Under the pieces are notes generated by a model. The model made no database searches and was not told the origin of the DNA. It saw only the letters and a program-made list of their open reading frames with translations. Positions 41,765 through 49,433 of a stretch of DNA of 64,000 nt are shown piece after piece. The stretch's first letter is position 1, and each line of letters opens with the position of its first letter. This DNA is from Promicromonospora sukumoe (GTDB lineage Bacteria > Actinomycetota > Actinomycetes > Actinomycetales > Cellulomonadaceae): positions 1,426,001 through 1,490,000 of the forward strand of contig NZ_JACGWV010000001.1 in the NCBI RefSeq assembly GCF_014137995.1. The letters run 5' to 3'. The position numbers were made by a program, and so were the translations under genes.

Positions 41765-42491
41765 GGTAGGCCTCCAGGACCAGGGGGTCGTCCTGCACGA
41801 CGGCGGGGGTGCCCTCGGCGATCGGCCGGCCCCGGTCGAACACCACCACGTGGTCGCTCAGGCCCATGACCAGCTCCATGTTGTGCTCCACGATGATGAA
41901 GGTGCGGCCCTCGGCGTTGAGCTCGCGCACCAGGTCGGCGATGCGGTCCACGAGCGCCGGGTTCACGCCGCCCGCCGGCTCGTCGAGCATGATCGTGTGC
42001 GGGTCGCCCATCAGCACCCCGGCCAGCTCCAGCAGCTTCTGCTGCCCGTAGGAGATGTCGCGGGCCTCGGCATGCTCCAGGTGGTCGATGCCGACGCGGG
42101 ACAGCAGCTCGCGCGCCCGGGCGACGTCGTCCGGGTTGCGCATGCCGCGCAGCCGCTGGAGCAGACCGTGCGGCTGCACCGCGACCAGCACGTTCTCCAG
42201 CACGGTCAGCCGGGGAAAGACGCGGCAGAGCTGGAAGCTGCGCCCGATGCCGGAGCGCGCGATCCGGTGCGGGGCGAGCCCCGTGATGTCGCGGTCGCGG
42301 TAGGTCACCGTCCCGGCGTCCGGCTTGATCATGCCGGTGACGCAGTTGAAGAACGTGGTCTTGCCGGACCCGTTGGGCCCGATCAGGGCGTTGATCCTGC
42401 CGTCGTGGAACGCCACGGAGGCGTCGTCGACGGCGCGGACGCCGCCGAACGACTTGCTCAGCCCCTCGGTGCTCACGGATGCGGTGCTCAT
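41754..42491 (-). CDS. Liv-type ABC transporter ATPase, LivG-like
   Basis: The protein has 245 residues. Walker A is GPNGSGKTT, then FNCVTGMIKPDAGTVTYRDRDITGLAPHRIARSGIGRSFQ, a clear LivG pattern. The signature segment is ISYGQQKLLELAGVLM, Walker B TIMLDEPAGGVNP, and the H-loop IIVEHNMELVM. The ATG overlaps the livM stop as ATGA. It pairs with the LivF-like protein to energise the two permeases. Confidence 0.92.
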   Translation of the reverse strand: MSTASVSTEGLSKSFGGVRAVDDASVAFHDGRINALIGPNGSGKTTFFNCVTGMIKPDAGTVTYRDRDITGLAPHRIARSGIGRSFQLCRVFPRLTVLENVLVAVQPHGLLQRLRGMRNPDDVARARELLSRVGIDHLEHAEARDISYGQQKLLELAGVLMGDPHTIMLDEPAGGVNPALVDRIADLVRELNAEGRTFIIVEHNMELVMGLSDHVVVFDRGRPIAEGTPAVVQDDPLVLEAYLGV

Positions 42492-43561
42492 CGCGTTGCC
42501 TCCTCACGTTGCCGGGCCAGCTCCTCGGCGCTCACCTCGCGGATCGACGCCGCGCGGCGGCGCCGGTTCAGGAACGAGGTGATGGCGGGGATGACGCCGT
42601 CGGGCATGAACAGGACGACCAGGCCGAGCAGGACGCCCGTGGCGACCAGGTGGAACTGCGTGTCGCCGTACTGCGACTTGAACACCTCGACCGCGTACCC
42701 GACGACGACGGCGCCGAGCAGCGGGCCGAACAGGCTGCGCACGCCGCCAAGCAGCGACATGAGCACCATGTAGGTGCCGACCAGGATCGAGAACTGGAAG
42801 ATCGGGTCGAGGTACCCGAACCACAGCGCGTACAGGCCGCCGCCCAGCGCGGTGAAGAAGGCGCTGGTCACGAGCGCCGTCAGCTTGTACGCGAACGTCG
42901 GCACGCCGAGGGCCTGCGCCTTGTCCTCGTCCTCGCGGATGGCCTTGAGCCCGGCGCCGAGCCGGGAGCGCTCGATGAGCCACCAGGTCAGCAGCGCGAG
43001 CGCCAGGAGCACGGCGTGCAGGTAGAAGAACCGTTCGTGCTGCTCGGGCCGCAGCACGTCCGCGCCGAACGGCCGGGGCACGCGCAGCCCGCCCGAGCCA
43101 CCGGTGAACGTGTGCCAGCTCTGGAACGTGAGCTGCAGGATGAGCACCAGCGCGATCGAGACGATCACGAACGAGGCGCCGCGCACCCGCAGCGACGCGA
43201 TGCCGACCGGGATCGCGATGAGGGCCACGATCAGGGCCCCGACCAGGAGCGCGAGCCACGGGTTCAGCCCGGACCGCAGGATGAGCAGCGCCGTGGCGTA
43301 CCCGCCGAGGCCCGAGTAGGCGGCGTGCCCCAGCGAGATGTAGCCAGTGAACCCGCCCACCAGATTCCACGAGGTGGCGAGCACGGCGTAGCTGAGGATC
43401 ACCACGCCGACGGACAGGATGAACGGGTCGGGGGCCAGCGACGGGAAGAGCAGCACCACGGCTGCGAGGGCGAGCAGGCCGCCGATCCGGACGACGCGCG
43501 CCGTCGTCGGGCCGGCCGCCGTCGGGCCGGAGGGTCTGGTACCGCTAGAAGCGTTGGGCAA
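42488..43561 (-). CDS. Liv-type ABC permease, LivM-like
   Basis: The product has 357 residues from TTG 43561 (GGAGG five bases upstream), overlapping the livH end by 17 bases. About ten helices are seen, with the LivM marks LATSWNLVGGFTGYISLGHAAYSGLGGYATALL and LGAGLKAIREDEDKAQALGVPTFAYKL. The C-terminus is soluble and basic. Together with the LivH-like protein it forms the membrane channel. Confidence 0.92.
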   Translation of the reverse strand: MPNASSGTRPSGPTAAGPTTARVVRIGGLLALAAVVLLFPSLAPDPFILSVGVVILSYAVLATSWNLVGGFTGYISLGHAAYSGLGGYATALLILRSGLNPWLALLVGALIVALIAIPVGIASLRVRGASFVIVSIALVLILQLTFQSWHTFTGGSGGLRVPRPFGADVLRPEQHERFFYLHAVLLALALLTWWLIERSRLGAGLKAIREDEDKAQALGVPTFAYKLTALVTSAFFTALGGGLYALWFGYLDPIFQFSILVGTYMVLMSLLGGVRSLFGPLLGAVVVGYAVEVFKSQYGDTQFHLVATGVLLGLVVLFMPDGVIPAITSFLNRRRRAASIREVSAEELARQREEATR

Positions 43562-44429
43562 GGCGACCTCCGAAGAATCCCTGCGGGCGGATCATGAGGG
43601 TCACGAACAGGGCCAGGTAGAACACGGTCTGCGCCCAGGTGGTGCCGAGCGGCACCTGCAGCAGGCTCGCGGCGACGCCGAGCAGCAGGGCCGCGATGGC
43701 GGCGCCGGGGATGCTGCCCAGCCCGCCCACGACGATGATCGCCATGAGCGGCCCGATCCAGTGCCAGTGCAGCGACGGGTAGATCGTGTAGTCCAGCGCG
43801 AGCGCCGTCCCGCCGATCGCGGCCGTGGCCAGCCCCAGCCCGAAGCCGAGCCCGGCCACCCGGTCGGTGTCGATGCCGATCAGCCGCGCGGCCTCGGGGT
43901 GCTGGGTGGTGGCCCGCAGCGCCCGGCCGAACGACGTCCGCCGCAGGATCAGGTACAGCGCGGCCAGCGACAGTGCGGCCAGGCCGAACGCGATGAGCTT
44001 CACGACGGCGACGCTGACGCCCGCCACCTCGATGCTCGTGCCCGAGTAGCCGAGCTGGACGCGGCGCTGCGTGCCGGTCCAGATAAACCCGAGCAGCCCC
44101 TCGATCGTCAGCGCGACCGCGAACGTGAGCAGCACCGACATCGTGGTCAGCGTGATCGGCCGCAGCCGGGACACCAGGAACCGCTGCATCCCGTACCCGA
44201 CCACGAAGAACAGCGGCACCGTGACGACCAGGGACAGGAGCGGGTCGACCCCCGTGCGCTCGTGGAAGTACCAGGCGAGGTACGCGGCCAGGATCAGGAA
44301 CGCCGAGTGGGCGATCATGACCACACGCATCACGCCGAAGTACAGGGTCAGGCCGGCGGCCAGGAGGGCGTACAGCCCACCCAGGAGGACGCCGAGCACC
44401 AGGCTCTGCGCGAACAGGGCACCCGTCAT
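43545..44429 (-). CDS. Liv-type ABC permease, LivH-like
   Basis: The protein has 294 residues. It begins GALFAQSLVLGVLLGGLYALLAAGLTLYFGVMRVVMIAHSAFL, the LivH N-terminal signature, and has SFGRALRATTQHPEAARLIGIDTDRV and VVGGLGSIPGAAIAALLLG. Eight or so helices are predicted by eye. It starts four bases after the stop of the binding-protein gene. Role: channel half of the importer. Confidence 0.92.
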   Translation of the reverse strand: MTGALFAQSLVLGVLLGGLYALLAAGLTLYFGVMRVVMIAHSAFLILAAYLAWYFHERTGVDPLLSLVVTVPLFFVVGYGMQRFLVSRLRPITLTTMSVLLTFAVALTIEGLLGFIWTGTQRRVQLGYSGTSIEVAGVSVAVVKLIAFGLAALSLAALYLILRRTSFGRALRATTQHPEAARLIGIDTDRVAGLGFGLGLATAAIGGTALALDYTIYPSLHWHWIGPLMAIIVVGGLGSIPGAAIAALLLGVAASLLQVPLGTTWAQTVFYLALFVTLMIRPQGFFGGRLAQRF

Positions 44430-44433
44430 CGGT

Positions 44434-45666
44434 TCACCACGCGGGCTTCGGGTGGACGAGGTTGGCTTCCTTGACGTCGTCGGGCAGCACGATCTTGATC
44501 TCGCCGTCCACGTACTGCTGGATCAGGTGCGCGCTCTGCGGTCGGCCCTGCGCGTCCCAGCTCAGGGTCCCGACGACGGTCTCGACCTCGTTCTCCTTCA
44601 GCCACCCGACGAGCTGCTCCTGGCACTCCGGGCTCGGGTCGGCGCACTCCACGGCCTCGACCGCCGCTGCCACGACCTGGCCCGTGGTCCACGCGTTGGC
44701 CTCGTCCTCGGCGGGCGGGGAGCCGTGCTCGGCCTCGTAGAACTCGACGAACTCCTGGTTCGACGGGTACGGCGCCGTCGGCGTGTACCCGGTCGGGGCC
44801 AGGATGCCCTCGGTCTTCTCGCCGATCGCCTCCGGGAACTCCGCGTTGGTCGGCGCGCCCGAGATCGCGGCCATCTGCGGCTGGTAGCCCTGCTGCTGGA
44901 GCGCGACCACCAGGTTCACGCCGTCCTGGTACTGCGACCCGACGATCAGCAGGTCCGCCTCCGAGTCCGCGATCTTCGCCGCGATGCCGCTGAAGTCCGT
45001 GGTGTTCGGCGGGTACACCTCGTCGACCACCACCTCGACCCCGGCCTCGGCGAGCTGGTCGCGCAGGCCGTACGCGGTGCCCTGGGCGAACGGGTCGTCC
45101 ATCGAGGCGACCGCGACCGTCTCGGGGCGCTCCGCCTCCGGCAGGGCCAGGACGTACTCGACCAGGTGGTCGTAGTGGTCGTCGGCGATGGCCGGTGCCG
45201 CGTAGAACAGGTTGTCGAACCCCTGCTCGAAGACCTCGGCGGCGGCGCCCGCGGGCTCCACGAACAGGAAGCCGTAGTCCTGGGCGACCTGCGCCGCCGG
45301 CACCACGAGCCGGGTCGAGAACGGCCCGAAGATCAGGTCCACCCCGTCCTGGTTGATCAGCCGCTCGTAGTCGGAGGCGACCCGGTCCGCGTTCGACTGG
45401 TCGTCGACGATGACCAGCTCCACCTGGCGGCCCAGCAGCCCGCCGTTCTCGTTGACGTGCGCGGCCCAGGCCTCGTAGCCGCGCTGCACGCCCTTGCCCG
45501 GCTCGGCGAAGTCGCCGGTCAGGGGCAGCGACACGCCCACGACGATCGGGGCGTCGGGGTCGTCCGCCTCGCTGCCGCCCTGCTCGGGGCTCGCCAGACA
45601 GGCGGACAGGGACAGTGCCGAGGCGGCGGCGACAGCCGCCGGCATCAGGCGTCGGGTTGCTCTCAT
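44434..45666 (-). CDS. Liv-type substrate-binding lipoprotein
   Basis: The protein has 410 residues. The signal peptide ends in a lipobox (LSACLAS), anchoring it outside. The periplasmic-binding fold shows VVGVSLPLTGDFAEPGKGVQRGYEAWAAHVNENGG, LIFGPFSTRLVVPAAQVAQ and VGSQYQDGVNLVVALQQQGYQP, as in ABC branched-chain-amino-acid binding proteins that also recognise other small acids and amides. It is first in the operon, preceded by LacI-type operator sites. The ligand is not deducible. Confidence 0.9.
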   Translation of the reverse strand: MRATRRLMPAAVAAASALSLSACLASPEQGGSEADDPDAPIVVGVSLPLTGDFAEPGKGVQRGYEAWAAHVNENGGLLGRQVELVIVDDQSNADRVASDYERLINQDGVDLIFGPFSTRLVVPAAQVAQDYGFLFVEPAGAAAEVFEQGFDNLFYAAPAIADDHYDHLVEYVLALPEAERPETVAVASMDDPFAQGTAYGLRDQLAEAGVEVVVDEVYPPNTTDFSGIAAKIADSEADLLIVGSQYQDGVNLVVALQQQGYQPQMAAISGAPTNAEFPEAIGEKTEGILAPTGYTPTAPYPSNQEFVEFYEAEHGSPPAEDEANAWTTGQVVAAAVEAVECADPSPECQEQLVGWLKENEVETVVGTLSWDAQGRPQSAHLIQQYVDGEIKIVLPDDVKEANLVHPKPAW

Positions 45667-45701
45667 GGTCCACTCCCTTGTGGGTCCACATCATCGTGGG
45701 C

Positions 45702-45725
45702 AAGCGCTTCCGTAACCGCTTACGG
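45702..45725. promoter_or_regulatory. Two LacI-type operator sites before the Liv operon
   Basis: AAGCGCTT (45702-45709) is the central CG palindrome common to LacI-family operators. It adjoins CCGTAA-CCGC-TTACGG (45710-45725), a perfect six-base dyad. Both lie between the leftward binding-protein gene (start 45666) and the rightward lacI gene (start 45828). Confidence 0.7.
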
Positions 45726-45827
45726 CACTCTAGGAACTAGGACGCCGGGTGACAAGGGTCTTGAGGTCATCCATTACCTTTCTCTTGACCCGAGGCGGCG
45801 TCTCTTGACCTGTGGCGAGGAGATTCG

Positions 45828-46862
45828 ATGCGGAAGCACACCGCCGGGCTACGCCTGGTCGACGTCGCGGAGCACGCCGGCGTGTCCATCGCGACCGCCT
45901 CCCGGGCCCTGTCCGGGGCCGCCGGGGTGTCCGAGGAGCTCGCCGAAAGGGTGCGCGCCGTCGCGACCGAGCTCGGCTACGTCGCCAACGTGCACGCCCG
46001 CTCGCTCGCGAGCGGCGCCAGCCCGTCCGTCGGGCTCGTCGTGCACGAGATCGGCGACCCGTACTTCGCCGAGATCGCCAGCGGAGTGCTGGAGGTCGCC
46101 GGGGCCCACGGCCGCATGGTGCAGATCTGCCACACCGGCCGCGACCCGCACGCCGAGGTGGCCCAGCTCCGGGCGCTCGCGGGTGCGGGCGTCGGGATCA
46201 TCGTCGTGGCCGGTTCCGGGCACCTCGACCGGGACGTCCAGGCGCAGATGAAGGCCCAGGTGCAGGCCTTCGAGGCTTCCGGTGGGCGGGTCGCCGTCAT
46301 CGGCCGGCACCCGCAGCTCGGCGTCGACGCCGTGGTGCCGGCCAACGTCGCGGGCGGCCGGGCCATCGCCGAGCACCTGCTCTCGCTCGGTCACCGGCAC
46401 ATCGCCGTGGCGGCCGGGTCGCGCCGGCTGGCGACCATGGCGGACCGGCTCGCCGGCGTCGAGCAGGCGCTCGGCGCGCACGGCCTGCGGCTCGCCGACC
46501 TGCCCGTGGTCGAGGCGGCGTTCACGCTCGACGGCGGCAAGGACGCCGCCCGCCAGATCCTCGACGCCCACCCGGACGTCACCGCGATCCTCGCGCTCAA
46601 CGACGACATGGCGGTCGGCGTGCTGTCGGTGCTGGGGGAGCGGGGCGTCTCCGTACCGGGCGAGGTGTCGGTGACCGGGTTCGACGACGTGACCGTGGCC
46701 GGGCACCTGTCGCCCGCCCTGACGACGGTGCGCCTGCCCATGAAGGACATGGGCCGGCAGGCGCTGGAGCTCGCCCTTCTGCCGCGGGCCGCGCGCGCCC
46801 GTCGCCGGACGGCGGAGCAGAAGCTGATGGTCCGGGCGTCGACGGCGCCGGTGCGGGACTGA
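45828..46862 (+). CDS. LacI-family repressor
   Basis: The protein has 344 residues. The N-terminal HTH and hinge are clear: LRLVDVAEHAGVSIATASRALSGAAGVSEELAERVRAVATELGYVANVHARSLASG. The periplasmic-binding-like domain follows (VGLVVHEIGDPYFAEIASGVLEVA, AILALNDDMAVGVLSVLGERGVSVPGEVSVTGFDD). It faces the Liv-type operon across two operator-like sites. A LacI regulator on a Liv-type importer is unusual and hints at a sugar-related ligand. Confidence 0.93.
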   Translation: MRKHTAGLRLVDVAEHAGVSIATASRALSGAAGVSEELAERVRAVATELGYVANVHARSLASGASPSVGLVVHEIGDPYFAEIASGVLEVAGAHGRMVQICHTGRDPHAEVAQLRALAGAGVGIIVVAGSGHLDRDVQAQMKAQVQAFEASGGRVAVIGRHPQLGVDAVVPANVAGGRAIAEHLLSLGHRHIAVAAGSRRLATMADRLAGVEQALGAHGLRLADLPVVEAAFTLDGGKDAARQILDAHPDVTAILALNDDMAVGVLSVLGERGVSVPGEVSVTGFDDVTVAGHLSPALTTVRLPMKDMGRQALELALLPRAARARRRTAEQKLMVRASTAPVRD

Positions 46863-46914
46863 GGGGCGCCGGGCTGAGCGGCGTCGCCTGCGTGTACTTC
46901 ACCCTGGCCGTCGG

Positions 46915-46951
46915 TTGACGCATGCCTATATGGGTATATGTTTGAGGCATG
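46915..46951 (+). promoter_or_regulatory. Promoter and dyad of the ArsR-SRPBCC operon
   Basis: TTGACG (46915-46920) and TATGTT (46937-46942) are 16 bases apart; the -10 ends six bases before ATG 46949, a leaderless arrangement. CATGCCT (46921-46927) and AGGCATG (46945-46951) form a perfect dyad covering -10 and start codon, a good place for the ArsR repressor. Confidence 0.6.
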
Positions 46952-47311
46952 GCACGAGCAGCAACCACGACCGACGCGTTCAACGCGGTGGCCGAGCCGC
47001 GCCGCCGCGAGATCCTCGACGCCCTGGCCGGCGGCGAGCTCGCGGTGGGCGACCTGGTCGAGCTGCTCGGGCTCGCCCAGCCGCAGGTGTCCAAGCACCT
47101 GCGGGTGCTGCGGGAGGTGGGGCTGGTGGACGTGCGCGACGACGGGCGCCGCCGCCTCTACCGGGTCAACGGCGCGCCCTTGCAGGCCGTCCACGACTGG
47201 GTCTCCCGCTACGAGCGGCTCTGGAACGAGCGGTTCGACCTCATGGACGACGTGCTCGACGAGCTCGGGACGCAACGACCGACCGATGCAGGAACCGGAC
47301 AAGGAGACTGA
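46949..47311 (+). CDS. ArsR-family regulator
   Basis: The protein has 120 residues: AFNAVAEPRRREILDALAGGELAVGDLVELLGLAQPQVSKHLRVLREVGLVDVRDDGRRRLYRVN is a complete ArsR winged helix. No metal-binding Cys pair is present, so it is of the non-metal type that is often paired with SRPBCC proteins. The SRPBCC gene starts one base after its stop. Autoregulation through the dyad over the promoter is likely. Confidence 0.9.
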   Translation: MARAATTTDAFNAVAEPRRREILDALAGGELAVGDLVELLGLAQPQVSKHLRVLREVGLVDVRDDGRRRLYRVNGAPLQAVHDWVSRYERLWNERFDLMDDVLDELGTQRPTDAGTGQGD

Positions 47312-47312
47312 C

Positions 47313-47813
47313 ATGACCACCACGACCAAGGGCAGCGCCGTCCTGACGCTCCCGACCGACACCGAGATCCTGGTGACCCGGGAGTTCAACGCGCCGCGCG
47401 AGCAGGTGTGGCGGGTGCTCACCGAGCCGGACCTGATCCGGCGCTGGTGGGCCGGGCAGCGCGGCACGGTGACCGAGGCGACCGTCGACCTCCGGGTCGG
47501 CGGGGCCTGGCGCTACGTGATGACCGCGAACGACGGCTTCGAGGTCGCGTTCCACGGCGAGTACCACGAGATCGCGGCGCCGGAGCGGATGACACACACC
47601 GAGGTGTTCGAGGGGATGACCGACGGCGACTCCGAGCCCAGCCTGAACCACTACACGCTCACCGAGCACGACGGGCGCACCACGCTGACCGTCCGCACGG
47701 TCGTCTCCAGCAAGGACGTGCGCGACATGATCATCGCGACCGGCATGGAGGGCGGCATGCAGGAGGGCTACGACCTGGTCGAGGAGCTGGCCGTCGAGCT
47801 CGCGGCCGCCTGA
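47313..47813 (+). CDS. SRPBCC (AHSA1-like) protein
   Basis: The protein has 166 residues with the START-like pattern: ILVTREFNAPREQVWRVLTEPDLIRRWWAG, VDLRVGGAWRYVM, FHGEYHEIAAPERMTHTEVFEG and the final helix MQEGYDLVEELAVEL. Such proteins bind hydrophobic ligands in a deep pocket. AAGGAG lies six bases upstream. It is translated with the ArsR regulator. Ligand unknown. Confidence 0.9.
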   Translation: MTTTTKGSAVLTLPTDTEILVTREFNAPREQVWRVLTEPDLIRRWWAGQRGTVTEATVDLRVGGAWRYVMTANDGFEVAFHGEYHEIAAPERMTHTEVFEGMTDGDSEPSLNHYTLTEHDGRTTLTVRTVVSSKDVRDMIIATGMEGGMQEGYDLVEELAVELAAA

Positions 47814-47838
47814 CCGGCGTCGTCGGCCAAGCCTTCAC

Positions 47839-47900
47839 CTTTGAGACCTAAGTTTCTTCGCTTTGACGCGCGTCAAAGCGAAGAAACTTAGGTCTCAAAG
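47839..47900. terminator. 62-base perfect palindrome between convergent genes
   Basis: The 31-base arms pair without a loop (arm start CTTTGAGACCTAAGTTTCTT). It is less GC-rich than anything around it. It lies between the SRPBCC gene (stop 47813) and the hydrolase gene (stop 47952). I saw no second copy in the window. A two-way terminator is the simple reading; an inserted palindromic element is the alternative. Confidence 0.75.
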
Positions 47901-47951
47901 TGCATTGCTCCTCCGGCCCGGGCCGGGGTGCCCGACGCCGGGCCTCCGGGG

Positions 47952-48743
47952 TCAGGCCCGCGCCGGCGCGACCGGGAGCAGGGCCGGCGACGCCTCGCCC
48001 GTGCGCAGCCAGTGCGACAGCGCGGTGTGGAACAGCTCGGGGTCCTCGGCGCTCCAGACGTGGTGCATCCGCGGCGCGACCCGCGCGACGGCGTGCGGCA
48101 CCCGGCGGGTGACCTCGTCCAGCGAGCCGCGGAACGTGCGCAGCTCCCGCTCGCCGGCGATCGTGAGGACCGGGAAGTCGAGGTCGCGCAGGTCGTCGAG
48201 GTGCGGGGCGGGGCCGCCGTCGTAGATCTCGGCGACCATCCGCCGGGCCGAGTCCCGGTCGATCCCGAGGCCCGTGCGGACGAAGACGTCGACCGACTCC
48301 GCCGGGAGCCCGTAGGCCCGGGCGAGTCCCTTCCAGTAGCCGGGGCTGCCCCAGAACGGGAGCTGCGCCAGCCCGGCCCAGCGGGTCGGGCCGCGCACCC
48401 CGCACAGCAGCGCGCCCGTCACGAAGACGCTCCGCACGACGTCGGGATGCCGCGCGGCGAGCACGATCCCCACGATGCCGCCGAGGGACAGCCCCACCAC
48501 GTGGGCGCGTCCGCCGTGGGAGCGCTCGCGGACGACGTCGGCCAGCTTGTCGGCCGTCGTCGCGAGGTCGGTCCACGGGTGGTCCGCCGACCCGCCGATG
48601 CCGGGCAGGTCCGGGACGAGGCAGTGGTGGCCGGGGAGCGCCGCCACCTGCTCCTCCCACATCCAGCCGGCGACGTTGCCGCCGTGCAGGAACAGCACCG
48701 ACTCGTCGGCGTCGGGGTGCTGCTCGGTGAGGTGGAGGTTCAC
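47952..48743 (-). CDS. Alpha/beta hydrolase
   Basis: The product has 263 residues from GTG 48743, which overlaps the padR stop (GTGA). VLFLHGGNVAGWMW gives the oxyanion region, VVGLSLGGIVG is the nucleophile elbow (G-L-S-L-G), and a late MHHVWSAEDPE supplies the His. It looks like an esterase or lactonase of the general hydrolase fold. Pairing with PadR suggests induction by a phenolic or similar compound. Confidence 0.88.
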   Translation of the reverse strand: MNLHLTEQHPDADESVLFLHGGNVAGWMWEEQVAALPGHHCLVPDLPGIGGSADHPWTDLATTADKLADVVRERSHGGRAHVVGLSLGGIVGIVLAARHPDVVRSVFVTGALLCGVRGPTRWAGLAQLPFWGSPGYWKGLARAYGLPAESVDVFVRTGLGIDRDSARRMVAEIYDGGPAPHLDDLRDLDFPVLTIAGERELRTFRGSLDEVTRRVPHAVARVAPRMHHVWSAEDPELFHTALSHWLRTGEASPALLPVAPARA

Positions 48744-49255
48744 AGCGCGGCCTCCAGCTCGTCGAGCCACGCGAGCTCGGCCCGGTGGTCCGCGATGCCC
48801 TTGCGCAACGTGGCGGTGCGCAGGCGGGCGGCGAGGTCGCCGCCGTCCGCCGTCGGGATGGCCTCGAGCACGGCGAGCTGACGGCGCGCCGCCTCCCGGC
48901 GCTCGGCGAGCAGGGCGCGGACCAGCTCCGGGTCGTCCTCCCGGCCCACCAGGAAGAGCCGGCCGACGAACGGCTCCCGTGCCTTCTCGTCGGGCAGCGG
49001 TGACCGTAACCACTCCCGCAGCCGGGCGCGGCCGTCGTCGGTGAGGCTGTGCTCGCGGCGGTCCGGCTTGCCCGTCTGCGGGATGACCCGCACGTCGACC
49101 AGGCCGTCCTGCTCCAGCCGGGCCAGGGTGCGGTAGATCTGCGACTGGTCGGCGGACCAGAAGTGGGCCACGGTGCCGTCGAACGTCTTCTTGAGGTCGT
49201 AGCCGGTCATGGGGCGCAGGTCGAGCAGACCGAGGATCAGTGCGTCGAGTGCCAT
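48740..49255 (-). CDS. PadR-family regulator
   Basis: The product has 171 residues from ATG 49255. The winged helix is ILGLLDLRPMTGYDLKKTFDGTVAHFWSADQSQIYRTLARLEQDGLVDVRVI, and the C-terminal half is the helical dimer arm. TAGCAT (49267-49262) ends six bases before ATG 49255, giving a leaderless transcript and favouring this start over ATG 49261. Two CATATG sites (49259 and 49275) lie at the promoter and could be part of the operator. Confidence 0.9.
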   Translation of the reverse strand: MALDALILGLLDLRPMTGYDLKKTFDGTVAHFWSADQSQIYRTLARLEQDGLVDVRVIPQTGKPDRREHSLTDDGRARLREWLRSPLPDEKAREPFVGRLFLVGREDDPELVRALLAERREAARRQLAVLEAIPTADGGDLAARLRTATLRKGIADHRAELAWLDELEAAL

Positions 49256-49258
49256 GCC

Positions 49259-49280
49259 CATATGCTACACCGCACATATG
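49259..49280 (-). promoter_or_regulatory. padR promoter with paired CATATG sites
   Basis: The -10 TAGCAT lies at 49262-49267 on the minus strand. CATATG at 49259-49264 and 49275-49280 are 16 bases apart and overlap it, a likely PadR contact area. The AT-rich run continues to 49296. Confidence 0.45.
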
Positions 49281-49433
49281 GGACTATGCATATATGATCC
49301 GTCGTCGACCGGGATCTCGGTTGGCGCGGGCAACTATGTAAGGTGCGGGTATCCCCCTCGCGCCGCGCGGACCCCGTGCTGCGGGCGTCCGGCTGCGCGG
49401 GGAACGCCCTCGTCGAAGGATCGTCTGCCCCAC

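Noticed and set aside
45702..45725. A riboswitch before the Liv operon
   Set aside because: The inverted repeats are short DNA dyads with LacI-type centres, and no conserved riboswitch core is visible.
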